From: Planctomycetota bacterium
GTDB taxonomy: Bacteria > Planctomycetota > UBA8742 > SKZP01
Direction of reading: 5' to 3'
Assembly (NCBI GenBank): GCA_007127275.1
Contig: SKZP01000610.1
Coordinates: 1-6,073, forward strand
DNA length: 6,073 nucleotides
Shown here in pieces: positions 1-6,027 of the stretch; the first letter of the stretch is position 1; the number at the start of each line of letters is the position of its first letter. The translations under genes were made by a program, and so were the position numbers. The notes under the pieces are model-generated. The model searched no databases. It was not told the origin of the DNA and saw nothing but the letters and a program-made list of their open reading frames with translations.

Positions 1-52
1 AGGCAGTGCGGAGCGGGAAACGTGCGTTCATGAGGTCGCGGATGTGTTTCAC
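1..52 (-). CDS. Possible N-terminal fragment of a leftward gene, cut by the window edge
   Basis: The minus strand is open from a GTG at position 52 to the left edge. It reads MKHIRDLMNARFPLRTA, with an alternative ATG at position 31 giving MNARFPLRTA. Most of these 17 codons end in G or C, as expected for a gene in this genome, and the peptide has ordinary composition, unlike the Arg/Cys-rich plus-strand reading of the same bases. If real, the gene diverges from the transporter gene. No clear Shine-Dalgarno lies upstream of either start. The frame is also open further upstream, so a more distal start is possible. With only 17 codons I cannot assign a family, and chance openness of GC-rich DNA is a real alternative. 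Confidence 0.25.
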   Translation of the reverse strand, partial: MKHIRDLMNARFPLRTA

Positions 53-423
53 CCTGCGGGTGCGACGCCGCGAAACTTGTAGCGCCCCCAAAGCCGAAAA
101 CGCGGAGCGCGCTCGGCGATGCCTCGCCGCTAAACGTCGGTACCCGCGGATCTCGGTAGGTACGGTAGACGCTGCACCCGTTCGATTCCGTGCCTCTCCG
201 GTTTCATCCGGTGTCTTGTGCATCCGGTCTACGGTGCGCCGGCGCTGAGTGGCAGGCGGAGTTGAGCGTTCGACCATATGTGATGCCCGGACCGCATGGA
301 GCGATCACCGCGGATGTTCGGGCAGTTGCCGCTGTTGCGTGAGGGGAATTTGCGTGGCGAGCTGTGCGCCTTCCTTGTATGGGAGAAGACACGCACATTT
401 TCCGAACGTATGGGCGGTGCCGT
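53..423. other. Noncoding region upstream of the transporter gene
   Basis: About 370 bp with no convincing gene. Readings through it in several frames give Arg-, Cys- or His-rich peptides with no recognisable family, typical of GC-rich noncoding DNA. It should hold the transporter promoter, and that of the leftward gene if that gene is real, but I see no clear -35/-10 pair and no clear TAnnTTTG element. It contains several GGTA motifs at 139-167, one being the palindrome GGTACC at 139-144. It also holds the TCCGGT repeats at 197-228, listed separately. Confidence 0.5.
197..228. repeat. Three short direct repeats (TCCGGT) upstream of the transporter
   Basis: TCCGGT occurs at 197-202, 207-212 and 223-228. 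The last two are extended to CATCCGGT (205-212 and 221-228). Starts are 10 and 16 bp apart, so the first two sit on the same helix face. Such spacing is compatible with a regulator binding site about 200 bp before the transporter start. The motif is only 6-8 bp and GC-rich, so chance is a serious alternative. Confidence 0.25.
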
Positions 424-2496
424 ATGAGTTTCGCCAAACCCGGTACGGAAACGCGGGCTTTTCTTGCCGAGCTGCCGCGGCTCGGTTGGGCGCGGATGGT
501 GCTTTTTTCCTTCGGGATGCTCGCGTATGTGGCCATGCTGCGCATGGTCTCGTCGTGGCTGCCGAAGCACCTTGCGCCGCCGACGGAAGCGCTCGTCGTC
601 GTCGACCTGATCTTTTTCGGGGTGATCTTTGCACTGGGCCGCTTTTATCTCGACGCGGTCACCGACCCCGTCGTGGGCCACTGGTCCGACCATACCCGTT
701 CGCGGTGGGGCCGGCGCAAACCGTTCATCCTCGCGGGGCTCTTTCCGACCGTGCTTTGCCTCGTGGCGCTGTTCTCCTTGCACCCCGACAAGCTTTTCGG
801 CTTGTGGGCGTTTTCCGACGAACTTACGGCGGTGCGTGTCAATGCGTCGCTGTACGCCGTGCTGGCGACGGTCTACTTCGTCTCCTCGACGCTGCTCGCC
901 ATTCCCTACCTCGCGACCATTCCGGAGATCACCCCGCATCCGACCGACCGCAAACTGCTGACGGGGTTGCTCGGTATCCTTGTGGTCATCGGCACGGTGA
1001 TCGGTCAGGCGATGCCTGGCTTCTTTCCCTCGCTTTCCCAGGCGGCGATGGTCGTCGGCGGGGTCGGCCTGGTCAGCATGGGGATTGTGCTGCTGTACTT
1101 TCACAATCCGCCGTGGGCGCGCTTCGGTTTTGCCACAAAGGGCGACGAAGATGATGACGGCAACGGCGACGCACGTCCGCAGGAGCCCCCGACGGCGATC
1201 CTACGCCAGCCGTCGCAGGAGGAAACCCAGCCGCCAATGACGGTACGCGAAGGGTTCGAGTTGTTCCTCACCTCGCTCTTCTTCGGCCTGTGGCTCGGCC
1301 TGCGTGCCATCTTCATGGTCGTGACGTATCCCGTCTGGCGCTTTGTGCTGCACAAGCGCGTCTGGTTGATGCGCGAGCGCGACGAACGCGGCAAGGCAGT
1401 GCCACCGGATGCGGGGACCGTCACCGTCGTCGGCGGCGGCGCCCCGGCGCCGTTGAAGCCGCTCGGCCTCGCCCTTCGCGACCTCACGCAGTTCCGACCG
1501 TTCCTGGGGTTCATCGGCGCCTTCGTCGCACTTCACGCGGCGTTCGTACTGATGACGCTTGCCGTACCGTATATCCCGCAGTCGCTGCTCGGACTCAACG
1601 CCGCGGAGACCTATCACACCTACGTCACCGGCGAAGCACTCGACTACGGCGGCGACGCCCTGATGGCCGCCCTCGGACCGCTGCCGAGCCTGGCGCGCGA
1701 CCTAAACAAGGAGCACGACCCGGAGGAGCCGTACCTTCTGCCGGTGAGCGGGCCGGAGCAACGCTGGGCGCTGGTCGACGAGCAGGCCGCCTCCGAGGTG
1801 CTTGCCACCATGCAAGCCGAGGCCACACGAGTCGAGGCGGAGCACTACGGCGAGGCGTTGCTCGAACACGGTATCCTCGTCAAACGCGGCCCCAAGGAGG
1901 CCGAGGAGTGGCACGACTACGTGCTCAACCGGCTCAATACGCTCGGGACCTACCAGGCCTCGATCATCCTCGGCGTCGCCCTCGGCAGCACGCTCCTCGT
2001 CGGTATTCCACTGATCCTTTTGCTGCTTACGTGGATCGGCAAGCGCCGCACCTGCCTGTTCAGCCTCGCCCTGTTCGTGACCGTACCGGTACTGACGCCG
2101 TTTGTCGCGCTCGAGGGGGTGGCCATTCCAGGGTGGCAACTGATTTACGCCATTGGTGCGTCCATTGGCGTGGCGATGGCGGGGATCTTTGTGCTCGACA
2201 ATTTGCTTCTTTCCGACGTTGTGGAAATGGATACCGCCCGTACCGGCGAACGCCGCGAAAGCTTGTACTTTGGGATTTACGGGCTACTCATGAAAATGGG
2301 GATCGGGCTGGCCACACTTCTAACGGCAAGTCTCTTCCAGGTGATCGGCTATGCCTACGCCGATCCGTGGGGAGTGCGACTGGCAGGGCCCGTCGCGGCG
2401 CTGATTGCACTGATCGGAGCCTTGGCATTTCTCGCGCTTTACCCAAGTGACGCGCGAGTGGAGGCGGATGTTCGTAACTTGAACCGAAACGAATAG
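424..2496 (+). CDS. GPH/MFS_2-type secondary transporter (sugar-cation symporter-like) with two enlarged loops
   Basis: Inner-membrane transporter of the major facilitator superfamily, most like the glycoside-pentoside-hexuronide/MFS_2 and SLC45-like carriers, which usually move sugars with a cation. From the ATG at 424 it has 690 residues, against roughly 450-500 for the family. The loop after TM2 carries the family motif DPVVGHWSDHTRSRWGRRKP (81-100). The motif between TM10 and TM11 is also present: LLSDVVEMDTARTGERRESL (595-614). Approximate helices: 21-40, 60-78, 99-118, 141-163, 180-200, 207-226, 359-381, 512-538, 544-565, 570-592, 614-636, 652-673. The central loop (227-357) is long, begins with an acidic run and has an extra hydrophobic stretch near 281-305. 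Between TM7 and TM8 lies an acidic insertion of about 120 residues (386-508). Substrate cannot be read from sequence. Start choice: GTG 364 and ATG 379 lie in frame upstream, but codons 364-423 have low GC at third positions (11 of 20) and encode MRLPCMGEDTHIFRTYGRCR, which looks noncoding. ATG 424 has only a weak GGGCGG before it. Family certain, start moderately so. Confidence 0.9.
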   Translation: MSFAKPGTETRAFLAELPRLGWARMVLFSFGMLAYVAMLRMVSSWLPKHLAPPTEALVVVDLIFFGVIFALGRFYLDAVTDPVVGHWSDHTRSRWGRRKPFILAGLFPTVLCLVALFSLHPDKLFGLWAFSDELTAVRVNASLYAVLATVYFVSSTLLAIPYLATIPEITPHPTDRKLLTGLLGILVVIGTVIGQAMPGFFPSLSQAAMVVGGVGLVSMGIVLLYFHNPPWARFGFATKGDEDDDGNGDARPQEPPTAILRQPSQEETQPPMTVREGFELFLTSLFFGLWLGLRAIFMVVTYPVWRFVLHKRVWLMRERDERGKAVPPDAGTVTVVGGGAPAPLKPLGLALRDLTQFRPFLGFIGAFVALHAAFVLMTLAVPYIPQSLLGLNAAETYHTYVTGEALDYGGDALMAALGPLPSLARDLNKEHDPEEPYLLPVSGPEQRWALVDEQAASEVLATMQAEATRVEAEHYGEALLEHGILVKRGPKEAEEWHDYVLNRLNTLGTYQASIILGVALGSTLLVGIPLILLLLTWIGKRRTCLFSLALFVTVPVLTPFVALEGVAIPGWQLIYAIGASIGVAMAGIFVLDNLLLSDVVEMDTARTGERRESLYFGIYGLLMKMGIGLATLLTASLFQVIGYAYADPWGVRLAGPVAALIALIGALAFLALYPSDARVEADVRNLNRNE

Positions 2497-2501
2497 TTTC
2501 G
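2485..2501. other. Small inverted repeat across the transporter stop codon
   Basis: CGAAAC (2485-2490) and GTTTCG (2496-2501) form a perfect 6-bp stem with a 5-nt loop that includes most of the TAG stop. No T-run follows, so it is not a standard intrinsic terminator. It could still stabilise the mRNA 3' end, or be chance. Confidence 0.25.
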
Positions 2502-2752
2502 TCGAAGTGCGGGGAATTCCAAGGAGTGATCTTGTCCCCGTTCTGTTCCTCGCACAGTACACATGAAAAAACTCGAATGGGTGCATTGCTTTTTCTACGA
2601 GCGCTTCGCCAAAATATGCACGCATCGAATGTCACTGAAGCCCCCGTGTCTCATCCAAATTGGCCCTGTCTGACACACACAACTCCTGCCATAATAGCCA
2701 AAGTTGAACCGGGTGACGCGAGCTGCAACAAGAGAACGGACGGCAGACCCCT
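2497..2752. other. Intergenic region between transporter and sensor kinase
   Basis: 256 bp without a convincing gene, more AT-rich in places than its flanks. An AAGGAG at 2521-2526 overlaps a GTG at 2526, but the resulting reading runs out of frame into the kinase gene and has no protein-like composition. A weak promoter-like pair, CTGACA (2670-2675) and CATAAT (2690-2695), has a spacer of only 14 bp, shorter than the usual 16-18, so it is a poor sigma-70 match. The gap is long enough for the kinase to have its own promoter. Confidence 0.4.
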
Positions 2753-4345
2753 ATGCTTGACCAAAACTTGCCCCGCACCCTGCTCCCCTTTGCCAGGGCG
2801 CTGCAGACGCGTCGTGCTTGCTCGCTGCTACTCAGCGATGCGCAGCAGACCGCGGCTGGGGGACCACGCCTCGTCGCAGCGACACCGTGCAGCTGCGCGG
2901 TTACCCGTCGATTTCCGCATGAGGTGGTCGCCACGCCGATTGCGGACATCATTGACGAGGCGCCGTCGTCGTTGTGGGAGGCAGTGGATCAGGGGCGGCC
3001 GTACCGGGGGCGTGTACGTCTTCAAGCACCTCACGCGAGTGGCTCCGGCGGAATGGAGTACGAGGTGGAGCTTGTACCGCTTCATGCCGGAGACGGCGCC
3101 GGGGCGACGCATTTCGCATGGTTGATTGGCGAAAGCCGCCTGTCGTACCATTCCGCGGCGACCCTGGATCCGGACTTGCTACTGATTTATGACGACGAGG
3201 GGACCATTCGGTACATGACTCCGTCGCTCGAGCGAATGCTCGGGGCGCGGCCCCTTGAGTTGTACGAGCAGCCGGTGACGGAGCTGTGCCCACCGCATGA
3301 GCGCAACGAAATACACCGCGCACTTCTCGGCTTCGGGCGCCGTGGCGAAACGGCCGACGAGGACGACGACCCGTCCTCGGAACGGCCGTTGCGAATGCGC
3401 GCGCGCCACCTTGCGGATCAGCGGTGGTGCACGTTGGAGCTCGACCTACTTCGCTACAGCCTTCCCGGCAACGGGCAGGAAGAGGCCAGCGAGTTGCCCG
3501 CCGCGGGCGTGGTGGCCGCTTATGTGCGCGACGTCACGTCGCAGGAGCGAAGGCATGCTGGCGATGAGCGCGGGCACCTGGTGGCGTTGTCGCACTCCAG
3601 TGAAACGGAAAAGCGGGTCGCGAGCCGAGAGTTGCACGACGGCCTCGGGCAGACAATCACCGGCGCAGCCTTTCTGGCGAAAACCATCGCCGACCGGCTC
3701 GCAGAAGAGCAGCATCCACTTCTCGAGCGGGCCTGTCGCGTCGGCCGACTGCTCGTGGACGCGATCGAGGCGGTGCGTTCCGTTTCGGTAATGTTTTCGC
3801 CGTTGCTGGACCGGACGCTCGTCGAGGCACTGCCCAGCCTCGCGGAGATGGTGTCGAGCAGTTGCGGCGTGCACTGTGACGCAGAAATTGACGCCGAGGC
3901 GCAGCAGTTCCCGGAGGCGGTGGGGACGCAACTGTACTGGATTGCGCACGAAGCGGTGATGAATGCGGTGCGTCACGCCAACGCCTCCCACATCCACGTC
4001 CGCTTTCAGGCCCGGCCGTCTTGCCTGCTCGTCGAGGACGACGGCCAGGGGTTGTGTGCCACGGCGGTGACCGGGCAAGGCCCCGTCGGCCTGGGATTGC
4101 GCATCATGCAATGCCGTGCCGAGCAGATCGGCTGGAAGGTCGAGCTGGCCTGCCCGCCCACCGGAGGGACGAAGGTGCGTTGCACCGTCGCCCCCACCAA
4201 GAGCCAGTCCATCAATCGGCCGAGCGCAGCGAGCCCCGCTGACTCTGCGGAACCGTCTCCTTCGCCGTCAACGTCGGACGCCGAGCAGTCGTCGAGCCAC
4301 GAAGTCAGCACCTACTCCACCGACAGCCACGACATGCTGGGCTGA
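2753..4345 (+). CDS. Soluble PAS sensor histidine kinase of the NarL/LuxR-partner type (HisKA_3)
   Basis: Two-component sensor kinase of 530 residues. Visible order: a degenerate PAS-like segment (about 15-128; its PAC-like half includes EYEVELVPL and ATHFAWLIGE); a second PAS (about 133-265, from DPDLLLIYDDEGTIRYMTPS to GVVAAYVRDVT); a HisKA_3 dimerisation/phosphoacceptor region with SRELHDGLGQT and predicted phosphoacceptor His295; then a HATPase_c domain with N-box HEAVMNAVRHAN (Glu400, Asn404), G1 DDGQG (429-433), G2 GLGLR (446-450) and TGGT (470-473). All residues expected for ATP binding and autophosphorylation are present. No signal peptide or membrane helix is evident, so it probably senses in the cytoplasm. 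Residues 483-530 form a Ser/Pro/Asp-rich, probably disordered tail. Kinases of this class normally phosphorylate NarL/LuxR-type regulators, but none is encoded in the window, so its partner is elsewhere. ATG 2753 has no clear Shine-Dalgarno. It ends 13 bp before the convergent argH end. The signal is unknown. Confidence 0.92.
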   Translation: MLDQNLPRTLLPFARALQTRRACSLLLSDAQQTAAGGPRLVAATPCSCAVTRRFPHEVVATPIADIIDEAPSSLWEAVDQGRPYRGRVRLQAPHASGSGGMEYEVELVPLHAGDGAGATHFAWLIGESRLSYHSAATLDPDLLLIYDDEGTIRYMTPSLERMLGARPLELYEQPVTELCPPHERNEIHRALLGFGRRGETADEDDDPSSERPLRMRARHLADQRWCTLELDLLRYSLPGNGQEEASELPAAGVVAAYVRDVTSQERRHAGDERGHLVALSHSSETEKRVASRELHDGLGQTITGAAFLAKTIADRLAEEQHPLLERACRVGRLLVDAIEAVRSVSVMFSPLLDRTLVEALPSLAEMVSSSCGVHCDAEIDAEAQQFPEAVGTQLYWIAHEAVMNAVRHANASHIHVRFQARPSCLLVEDDGQGLCATAVTGQGPVGLGLRIMQCRAEQIGWKVELACPPTGGTKVRCTVAPTKSQSINRPSAASPADSAEPSPSPSTSDAEQSSSHEVSTYSTDSHDMLG

Positions 4346-4346
4346 T

Positions 4347-4364
4347 CCGTGGAGGGCCTCACGG
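4347..4364. terminator. Weak hairpin at the kinase/argH convergent junction
   Basis: CCGTG (4347-4351) pairs with CACGG (4360-4364). An inner AG/CT pairing past one bulged G gives a short GC-rich hairpin overlapping the argH stop codon. It is the only structure in the 13-bp gap, so it could act for both convergent genes. There is no U-tract on either strand, so it is not a standard intrinsic terminator. Confidence 0.2.
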
Positions 4365-5609
4365 CGCTTCGTCGCCTTCGTGTCGTTGGTGTCGTTGCGC
4401 CTTCACCTGCCGGTAGGCGTCGCGAAACGGAATGCCCTGCTGAATGACGAGTTCGTGTGCCGTGGCGGTCATGTAAAGCTCCGGCGTCAGCGCCGCCTGC
4501 ATCGCCTCGGGGTTGAACTGCAGACGCTCGACGACGCGACGCGCCACCTCGACGCCGGTGCGCGTGCGCTCGAGGCCGTATAGGAAGGGCCGTTTGCTCA
4601 TCTGAAAGTCGCGGTGATAACCCGAGCCGAGCCGCACGCCCAGCATGCGCACCTCGGCGGCCGCCGCTTCGACGCTCGGGTGCAACGCCCGCAGCAACTC
4701 GAGCACATCCGGGTTGCGCTTGTTCGGCATGAGGCTCGAGCCGGTCGTCATCGCCTGCGGCAGCGACAGGAAGCCGTACGCCGGCGAAGTAAACAGCAGC
4801 GCATCACAGGCGAATTGCCCGAGCGTCCAGGCAAGCTGCGCACACGCGTTCAGCGCCGCCGCCTCGAGCTTCAAGCGGGACTGCTGGCAATACACCGGAT
4901 TCGCTTGCACGCGGGCAAAGCCGAGCTCGCGCGCCGTCGCCTCCCGCTCCAGCGGGATCGGTGCACCGAAGCCGGAGGCGGAGCCCAGCGGCGACTGATC
5001 GGTCAGCGCAATTGCCGCGGCGAGGGTGCGCCGGTCGTCGGCAAGCGCATCCCGAAAGCTCTCGCACCACACCGCCACCTCGAGCGGCATCGCCGGCTGC
5101 CCGTGCGTGTAGCCCGGCATGGTCAGCCCCTGCGCCCGCGCCTCGCCGGCTTTCGCGGCAAACGCCTCGGCCAACTCGGTCGCCGCGTCGTCGACCTGAC
5201 GCAAATGCTCGAGTGCGAACAGGCGCAGCGCCGTGAGCACCTGGTCGTTGCGCGAGCGGGCCGTGTGCACCTTTCTGCCGAGCTCGCCGAGGCGCTGGGT
5301 CAACGCGTCCTCAATCGCGGTGTGCCCGTCCTCGTGCTCGGCGCCGACGGTGAAGCGACCTGCGTCCCACTCGCGCAGCAACTCGTCGAGCGCCGCGTCG
5401 AGCGTCTGCACCTCCTGCGCGGTCAGCACCCCCGCTCGGCCGAGGCCGCGCACATGGGCGGCCGTGCCGCGTACGTCGAACGGCAACAGGACATGGTCGA
5501 GCGAGGCGTCTTCACCACGGCAAAACGCGTCGACCACCGCATCGCGCTCGCCGCCCGCCACATCGCCGGTATCCCACAAACTAGGCTGGCCCGAAGGCGT
5601 CGTAGTCAT
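4359..5609 (-). CDS. argH: Argininosuccinate lyase
   Basis: Splits argininosuccinate into arginine and fumarate, the last step of arginine synthesis; cytosolic, a homotetramer in the ASL/fumarase superfamily. Conserved landmarks in the 416-residue product: HEDGHTAIE (92-100), HTARSRNDQ (115-123), MPGYTHGQPA (164-173, with Thr168-His169) and the superfamily signature GSSLMPNKRNPD (290-301), whose serines lie in the mobile catalytic loop. The C-terminal part ELYMTATAHELVIQQGIPFRDAY (377-399) matches the substrate-side helix region of ArgH. The NKRN variant (rather than QKKN) and the SGYHRDFQMSK stretch resemble the Xanthomonas/Bacteroidetes-type subgroup. It is shorter than classical ArgH (about 455-465) mainly because it stops soon after PFRDAY, with a polar tail ending GDEAP. 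The start is well supported: AAGGAG lies 10 nt before the ATG. No other arginine gene lies beside it, so it looks monocistronic here. A related superfamily lyase is a remote alternative. Confidence 0.95.
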   Translation of the reverse strand: MTTTPSGQPSLWDTGDVAGGERDAVVDAFCRGEDASLDHVLLPFDVRGTAAHVRGLGRAGVLTAQEVQTLDAALDELLREWDAGRFTVGAEHEDGHTAIEDALTQRLGELGRKVHTARSRNDQVLTALRLFALEHLRQVDDAATELAEAFAAKAGEARAQGLTMPGYTHGQPAMPLEVAVWCESFRDALADDRRTLAAAIALTDQSPLGSASGFGAPIPLEREATARELGFARVQANPVYCQQSRLKLEAAALNACAQLAWTLGQFACDALLFTSPAYGFLSLPQAMTTGSSLMPNKRNPDVLELLRALHPSVEAAAAEVRMLGVRLGSGYHRDFQMSKRPFLYGLERTRTGVEVARRVVERLQFNPEAMQAALTPELYMTATAHELVIQQGIPFRDAYRQVKAQRHQRHEGDEAP

Positions 5610-5619
5610 ACAGCGTCAG

Positions 5620-5625
5620 CTCCTT
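5620..5625 (-). promoter_or_regulatory. Shine-Dalgarno of argH
   Basis: On the minus strand AAGGAG precedes the argH ATG (5609-5607) by 10 nt. This is the only strong Shine-Dalgarno at an accepted start in the window and it fixes the argH start. Confidence 0.75.
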
Positions 5626-5657
5626 CAACGGATAGGTGCGAAGATCACCGTGAACGG

Positions 5658-5716
5658 CACCCCATGTCCAACCGGCCACCGGGCATATATATCACCCGCA
5701 CCCAGCCACCCCATGT
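5658..5716. repeat. Pair of 10-bp direct repeats bracketing an AT-rich core upstream of argH
   Basis: CACCCCATGT (plus strand) occurs exactly at 5658-5667 and 5707-5716, 49 bp apart start to start. The AT-rich tract at 5684-5692 lies between them. Read in the argH direction the motif is ACATGGGGTG. The position fits an operator pair around a promoter. It does not resemble the E. coli-type ArgR box, so no regulator is assigned. Confidence 0.35.
5684..5692 (-). promoter_or_regulatory. Candidate core promoter (-10 region) of argH
   Basis: An isolated AT tract in GC-rich DNA, reading ATATATATG on the minus strand about 75 nt before the argH start. TATATATG matches the Bacteroidetes TAnnTTTG -7 element at five of six fixed positions, and TATATA is also a passable sigma-70 -10. 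No good TTG or TTGACA is seen at the matching upstream spacing, so the call rests on composition and place. Confidence 0.3.
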
Positions 5717-5745
5717 GCATTCCGCAGATGGGAAAGCTTCGCGCT

Positions 5746-5773
5746 CAAGCCCACGGGCTGCGGCCCGTGGGTC
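5746..5773. repeat. 28-bp palindromic repeat, copy 1
   Basis: The core is a perfect 9-bp inverted repeat, CCCACGGGC (5750-5758) and GCCCGTGGG (5763-5771), around a TGCG loop. Flanks are CAAG before and TC after. All 28 bases are identical in copy 2. The form resembles REP-type elements mobilised by RAYT transposases, though no such enzyme is in the window. No U-tract follows on either strand, so it is not a plain intrinsic terminator. Confidence 0.8.
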
Positions 5774-5816
5774 CCGGTTGAAACGGCATCAGAAAGGTTG
5801 TGCACGCAAGCGCCCA

Positions 5817-5844
5817 CAAGCCCACGGGCTGCGGCCCGTGGGTC
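5817..5844. repeat. 28-bp palindromic repeat, copy 2
   Basis: Identical to copy 1 over 28 bp and in the same orientation, judged by the non-palindromic CAAG and TC flanks. The starts are 71 bp apart, leaving a 43-bp unique spacer (5774-5816). A half-arm echo, CCCGTGGGC, follows at 5905-5913. Confidence 0.8.
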
Positions 5845-5918
5845 GTTAGCAAGCATTCGTGGTCCGCTTTTACGCGCTGCTCAATGGCCGTCAGGCGCTG
5901 AAACCCCGTGGGCAGATT

Positions 5919-6027
5919 GCGAATCCCATTTGCAACGGGATTTCGTTCGGGACCGCGAACGAAGTCAATACGAGCGCAAAGCGTATGCGAGCGGGCCAAG
6001 CGTTCTTCCGCAATCAACGGGATTCGC
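5919..6027. repeat. Nested inverted-repeat element (possible MITE-like or structured repeat)
   Basis: Outer 9-bp inverted repeats GCGAATCCC (5919-5927) and GGGATTCGC (6019-6027) enclose 91 bp. Inside, 5939-5966 forms a hairpin. CAACGGGATT is also directly repeated at 5933-5942 and 6015-6024, and the first of these can pair locally with AATCCC at 5922-5927. The repeated ends could mark a small non-autonomous element of about 109 bp. No flanking target duplication is obvious. Confidence 0.4.
5939..5966 (+). other. Strong hairpin inside the inverted-repeat element
   Basis: TTCGTTCG (5942-5949) and CGAACGAA (5956-5963) are a perfect 8-bp stem with a 6-nt loop. In plus-strand RNA it extends to 11 pairs through a U-G wobble, A-U and G-C. 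On the minus strand the wobble becomes an A-C mismatch, so any RNA role favours the plus strand. It could equally be a DNA palindrome for protein binding. Confidence 0.45.

Noticed and set aside
170..200. GTTCGATTCC, resembling a tRNA T-loop
   Set aside because: The T-stem does not pair (C opposite C beside the loop), and no acceptor, D or anticodon arms can be drawn around it.
229..1104. 291-codon minus-strand frame over the transporter 5' part
   Set aside because: It encodes a His/Arg/Asp-rich peptide with no domain and overlaps the clear transporter gene. This is a composition-driven shadow.
1290..2450. 386-codon plus-strand frame inside the transporter
   Set aside because: It is a +1-type shadow with an Arg-rich low-complexity product. 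The transporter frame is intact throughout, so it does not indicate a frameshift.
2670..2695. CTGACA/CATAAT as a kinase promoter
   Set aside because: The 14-bp spacer is too short for a normal sigma-70 promoter and neither hexamer is perfect. It is mentioned only in the intergenic entry.
2526..3125. Plus-strand frame beginning at a GTG overlapping AAGGAG in the intergenic region
   Set aside because: The Shine-Dalgarno overlaps the start codon, so its spacing is wrong. The frame continues out of phase through the kinase gene and the peptide has no protein-like pattern.
3446..4111. 221-codon minus-strand frame over the kinase
   Set aside because: It is antisense to conserved kinase motifs and has no recognisable family.
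5746..5844. The two palindromes as a CRISPR array
   Set aside because: There are only two repeats and one 43-bp spacer, a fully palindromic core, no cas gene, and no further repeat at the same period.
4614..5849. 411-codon open frame on the plus strand, antisense to argH
   Set aside because: It is the mirror of argH in GC-rich DNA. The product is Arg/His-rich with no recognisable motif, while argH has all family signatures and a good Shine-Dalgarno.
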